Shown here in pieces: positions 20,191 to 20,631 of a stretch of DNA of 20,631 nucleotides (its first letter is position 1; each line of letters starts with the position of its first letter). A model generated the notes under the pieces. That model was not told the DNA's origin. It ran no database searches and saw only the letters and a list, made by a program, of their open reading frames with translations. The stretch spans positions 1 through 20,631 of IMG/VR virus record IMGVR_UViG_3300005436_000502; one strand, 5' to 3'. The translations under genes and the position numbers were made by a program. This DNA is from a virus.

Positions 20191-20631
20191 ATGGGAGCTT
20201 GCACGGCGCAAGGCCAAGCGGGTACAGGAGCATCAGTTTCGTGGGCGAACGCGGAAGGCGGGGTAACTTTTAACCTCGCCGATTCCATCACCTCAACGAC
20301 GCCAATAGCTATCCCGACTAGCACCGGCACCAATTTTTCGTGGATCAAGAACCTCGTGATTGCGGTGACAGTGACAGGGACAACGACACTTTCGAATAGA
20401 ACCATCAAAATGTCAGGCTCACCATCAACTGGCCTTGCGATGTTCTGGAAAGCGGTGGCCGTTGCGTCATATGCGCAAGCAGCATCAGGCAATCGCCCAA
20501 CTGCAAGCGGCTCGAATGGAGCCACACCAGCCGGCTACACGGCCATGACGACAAGCGCTGTACAGTATGACGGTTCAAGCGTGGCGTCATCGAGCACCGG
20601 ACCAAACGGGAGCATGGCGGTTTGTGTTATC
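20191..20631 (+). CDS. Virion structural protein, beginning only (runs off the window)
   Basis: An open frame with AAAGGAG 8 bases before its ATG continues without a stop to the end of the window, giving 147 residues. The N-terminal segment (MGACTAQGQAGTGASVSWAN) leads into strand-rich sequence: FSWIKNLVIAVTVTGTTTLS, then Ala-, Ser-, Thr- and Gly-rich stretches. Composition is like the head-region gene at 10526-11080, and both look like exposed beta-structured virion proteins. After the tape measure one expects distal tail or tail-tip proteins, so a tail surface role is most likely. No specific family is recognised. Confidence 0.72.
   Translation, partial: MGACTAQGQAGTGASVSWANAEGGVTFNLADSITSTTPIAIPTSTGTNFSWIKNLVIAVTVTGTTTLSNRTIKMSGSPSTGLAMFWKAVAVASYAQAASGNRPTASGSNGATPAGYTAMTTSAVQYDGSSVASSSTGPNGSMAVCVI

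Overview
This window is a contiguous stretch of a tailed double-stranded DNA bacteriophage genome or prophage, almost entirely coded on the + strand. It carries an HK97-type head module (terminase, portal, S78-type prohead protease, capsid with its own scaffold segment). This is followed by a siphovirus-type tail module (connector, head closure, tail terminator, gp10-like protein, tube proteins, frameshifted assembly chaperones, tape measure protein). No integrase, repressor, tail sheath or host gene is visible, so temperate or lytic lifestyle cannot be decided. Genes use purine-rich Shine-Dalgarno sites and many ATGA/GTGA stop-start overlaps, which indicates a bacterial host. The sequence alone does not let me name the host.

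Layout. 1-3336: an operon of eleven small genes in tight translational coupling: a DUF3310-like protein, two paralogous 'DGELE' proteins, zinc-cysteine proteins, small beta-rich proteins and a two-helix membrane protein. 3337-3475: a control region with a 14-bp tandem repeat carrying two extended -10 boxes, a small hairpin, and a strong intrinsic terminator just before the terminase genes. 3476-9982: small and large terminase, portal, protease with a large C-terminal extension, and major capsid protein. 10028-13721: candidate decoration protein, beta-rich structural protein, head-tail connector, head closure protein, tail terminator, two unknowns, gp10-like protein and a small zinc-binding protein. 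13784-13826: a second strong intrinsic terminator. 13858-19167: two related tail tube proteins, the G/G-T chaperone pair joined by a -1 slippery sequence, and a 1134-aa tape measure protein. 19168-20190: an inserted GIY-YIG/NUMOD3 homing endonuclease gene with its own probable promoter. 20191-end: a structural gene that runs off the window.

The most unusual object is the tape measure protein. It contains an intact-looking Hint (intein / bacterial intein-like) domain of about 143 residues at residues 647-789. The domain starts with Gly-Gly-Cys, has a T-x-x-H block B and ends His-Asn before an alanine. It sits between the helical and glycine-rich body and a C-terminal array of nine 21/23-residue repeats. 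The +1 alanine argues for autocleavage (BIL-like) rather than classical splicing, which would mean a tail-length ruler that processes itself. The second noteworthy feature is the endonuclease insertion: just upstream of it lies a 13-codon ORF whose start region resembles the start of the gene after the endonuclease, as if the insertion displaced or duplicated a gene 5' end. The promoter-then-terminator layout ahead of the terminase genes resembles a late-gene antitermination switch (lambda pR'/tR'), which is inference only.
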